Shown one piece after another: positions 6,481 to 7,715 of a DNA stretch of 7,715 nucleotides. The stretch comes from Alphaproteobacteria bacterium (GTDB lineage Bacteria > Pseudomonadota > Alphaproteobacteria > UBA2136 > UBA6156). A model generated the notes under the pieces. It had not been told where the DNA came from. It worked only from the letters and a program-made list of their open reading frames with translations, and made no database searches. The DNA is taken from contig JAIXXE010000098.1 of NCBI GenBank assembly GCA_027490875.1, positions 1 to 7,715 of the forward strand, in the 5' to 3' direction. The translations under genes and the position numbers were made by a program. How positions within the stretch are numbered: position 1 is the first letter of the stretch; each line of letters begins with the position of its first letter.

Positions 6481-7464
6481 TAATTTCCTAGCCAAGTCTG
6501 TCGCTTTCGGGTGGTAGTATCGCCTAAGCATCGCTAAACTTTTATGTCCAGTTACGCTAGACAACTCAATTAAATTTGGTAGTTTAGTTGCCAGTACTGT
6601 CGTAGCTGTATGCCTCAGGTCATGAAACCGGACATCCCCCAGCCCAGCGCGATCAGTCGCCTTCATGAATGCGGCAGCCACAGTCTGCGGCTTTATAGGG
6701 AACACGTGGCCTGACAGGCTTCGGGGTAGTCCTTCTAAAATAGTCACGGCGCGCGATGACAACGGCACGTGGCGTCCCTCCCCATTCTTTGTTACCAGCA
6801 AGTGGGCAACTCGGTAGCTGAAGTCGATATGTTCCCACCGGAGTGCCAGAAGCTCGCCCCGCCGCATTGCGGTCTCAACCGCCAATTCGACCAATGGTTT
6901 CATCCACGGACTTACCCTGCGCGTGGGGCGCGGCGTTAGAGCATCCAGTATGCGGAGCATTTCCGCTTCGTTCACGGTTCGGCTTCGGCCTTGTGGAGTA
7001 GGAGGCTTTCTCACCAGTCGGACAGGGTTGTCGATGTTGATGCTCCACTCACGCCGCGCGTGGTTAATCACGCTGGAGATATAAGCCAGTTCCCGAATGA
7101 CGGTGCCGCCAGATACGAGTTTCAGACGTTGATCTCTGAATTCCGCCACACGCGCTGGGGTGAGGGCAACCAGACTTAATTTGCACAGGGGGTTTCGTTG
7201 GAGGGCTGCCAGCCGGATTAGATCAGTCTCGGCGCTTTTCATCAGCGGAGTGACTTCGGCCATATACCTTGTTACCAGATCGCCGAGCGTGGTGCGTTCA
7301 TCCAGTCTTAGTGAGACGAACCTTCCTTGATCCATCTGGGCCTCGACCTGCCTTGCCCATCGCTCAGCGTCTTGCCGAGTGTTGAATGACTTACTGACGG
7401 GAACCTGTCCCTGTCGTTGAATACGAGCCTGCCACTTACCGTTCCGGTTTCTGAAGGTTGCCAT
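6475..7464 (-). CDS. int: Tyrosine recombinase (phage-type integrase)
   Basis: This 329-residue integrase would integrate and excise the element at the moaC att site. Residues 1-55 are a small arm-binding domain (FRNRNGKWQARIQRQG...), about 58-155 the SAM-like core-binding domain, and about 165-325 the catalytic domain. All catalytic residues are visible: Arg201 in TAMRRGELLALRW, Lys226 in TKNGEGRHVPL, His281 and Arg284 in HDLRHTA, His307 in GHKS, and nucleophile Tyr316 in LRRYYHP. The protein is full length and should be active. ATG 7464 follows an AAGGCAG site by 4 bases. Its start is 86 bases from the moaC fragment stop, the expected int-att arrangement. It is transcribed in the same direction as the replication genes, but a 59-base gap makes co-transcription uncertain. 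Confidence 0.96.
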   Translation of the reverse strand: MATFRNRNGKWQARIQRQGQVPVSKSFNTRQDAERWARQVEAQMDQGRFVSLRLDERTTLGDLVTRYMAEVTPLMKSAETDLIRLAALQRNPLCKLSLVALTPARVAEFRDQRLKLVSGGTVIRELAYISSVINHARREWSINIDNPVRLVRKPPTPQGRSRTVNEAEMLRILDALTPRPTRRVSPWMKPLVELAVETAMRRGELLALRWEHIDFSYRVAHLLVTKNGEGRHVPLSSRAVTILEGLPRSLSGHVFPIKPQTVAAAFMKATDRAGLGDVRFHDLRHTATTVLATKLPNLIELSSVTGHKSLAMLRRYYHPKATDLARKLG

Positions 7465-7550
7465 GTGTCTGCCTTAAAAGGACAGAACTAGGCCTTTTGC
7501 GTTTTAGTGCCGCTGGCGGAGCGAATTTACTGGCTTAGTGTGAGCACCCA
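7465..7550. promoter_or_regulatory. int leader, presumed promoter and integrase arm-site region
   Basis: These 86 bases between the moaC fragment stop and int must contain the int ribosome site (AAGGCAG on the minus strand) and probably its promoter and integrase or Xis arm sites. I see a small inverted repeat (CCGC-TG-GCGG, about 7510-7519) but no convincing -35/-10 pair and no T-run. Confidence 0.4.
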
Positions 7551-7658
7551 CTACTCCACCTTCCAATGCCCCGACTTCCCACCCTGTTTCTCCATCACGC
7601 GAATATCTGACATCACCATGCCGCGATCAACGGCTTTGCACATGTCATAAATGGTGAG
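7551..7658 (-). pseudogene. moaC: 3' fragment of moaC (cyclic pyranopterin monophosphate synthase), att site region
   Basis: Read on the minus strand, these 36 codons encode the MoaC C-terminus, beginning LTIYDMCKAVDRGM and ending GGKSGHWKVE then TAG. MoaC acts in molybdenum cofactor biosynthesis and is about 160 residues long, so about 125 N-terminal residues are missing. The reading frame upstream of Leu becomes Phe then TGA (7662-7664), with no MoaC-like sequence in any minus-strand frame to the window edge. The fragment itself is undamaged. The simplest explanation is the target-gene 3' end carried as an attachment-site segment by the neighbouring integrase. The crossover core must lie within or at the edge of this stretch but cannot be placed without the second copy. 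Confidence 0.9.
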
Positions 7659-7715
7659 AAATCAACTGGCTGCGTGAGGAAAACCTAGGGATTGGCCAGT
7701 GCAACACCCTGCAAA
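7659..7715. other. Non-moaC sequence beyond the att fragment, origin unknown
   Basis: These 57 bases show no coding similarity I recognise and do not continue moaC. They could be the far end of a second tandem element, the opposite end of this element in circular form, or rearranged host DNA. The stretch is too short to decide. Confidence 0.6.

Larger units (their letters stand above)
1..7658. mobile_element. Integrative element inserted at the moaC 3' end (left end outside window)
   Basis: The interval joins a moaC 3' fragment, an adjacent tyrosine integrase, an AlpA/Xis-like DNA-binding protein, a primase-helicase pair, a candidate origin repeat and cargo genes. Almost every gene reads leftward, away from the att end. 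Established knowledge: P4-like satellites and small integrative elements place int next to attP and integrate into the 3' ends of conserved genes, carrying a replacement 3' end. No capsid, terminase, tail, relaxase or type IV secretion gene is visible, so in this window it looks like a satellite or mobilisable island, not a complete phage or conjugative element. The left boundary and second att copy lie outside the window, so size and full class are unknown. Confidence 0.85.

Noticed and set aside
7004..7026. GGACAGGG in int (7020-7026 area), resembling the TTGGACAGG units of the inverted repeat
   Set aside because: A single short match inside integrase coding sequence, without a partner; explained by chance.
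7400..7416. CCTGTCCCTGTC in int, resembling the right-arm repeat units
   Set aside because: Lies within codons for QGQVPVS of the integrase and lacks the 9-base periodicity; probably coincidence.

Overview
The window is most of a small integrative element from a bacterium, probably a gammaproteobacterium. That assignment rests on protein style only (the MoaC fragment, the tyrosine integrase and the P4/NrS-1-type replication genes) and is tentative. At the right end (7551-7658, minus strand) lies a fragment encoding only the last 35 residues of MoaC, with its stop codon. Directly to its left is a tyrosine integrase gene. This is the usual layout of an element that integrates into the 3' end of a housekeeping gene and carries a replacement 3' end. 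Unexpectedly, the sequence to the right of the fragment (7659-7715) is not the rest of moaC. The junction is therefore not a simple reconstituted gene: a tandem second element, a circular (attP) form, or a decayed remnant would all fit.

Reading leftward on the minus strand, the element holds an integrase (7464-6475), an unrecognised 151-residue protein (6415-5960), an AlpA/excisionase-like winged-helix protein (5908-5573), a RepB/AEP-type primase (5576-4794) and a D5/SF3 helicase (4797-3118). The last three overlap by ATGA junctions, so they are a translationally coupled replication operon. Primase and helicase are parts of one polypeptide in many relatives; here the boundary falls inside the conserved linker domain. 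After the helicase comes a perfect 29-bp inverted repeat (2986-3014 / 3060-3088) containing 9-bp tandem repeats, a good candidate replication origin or replication-protein binding site. Next is an unrecognised, mostly helical 180-residue protein (2965-2423).

The left third is cargo. A small plus-strand gene (1983-2417) encodes an HGGxSTGPKT-motif protein with a Cys/His cluster. Divergent from it, and running off the left edge, is a long gene (1946-1, 648 codons visible) for an exported protein with a signal peptide, two blocks of MORN repeats each headed by an identical C-x10-C module, an apparent beta-rich linker, and a C14 caspase-like peptidase domain with an intact His556/Cys607 dyad. This MORN-caspase is the most striking gene in the window. 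Its carriage on a self-integrating element invites the idea of a host-interaction or defence role, although its predicted export argues against the usual cytoplasmic effector model.

No tRNA, rRNA, CRISPR array or insertion sequence was seen.
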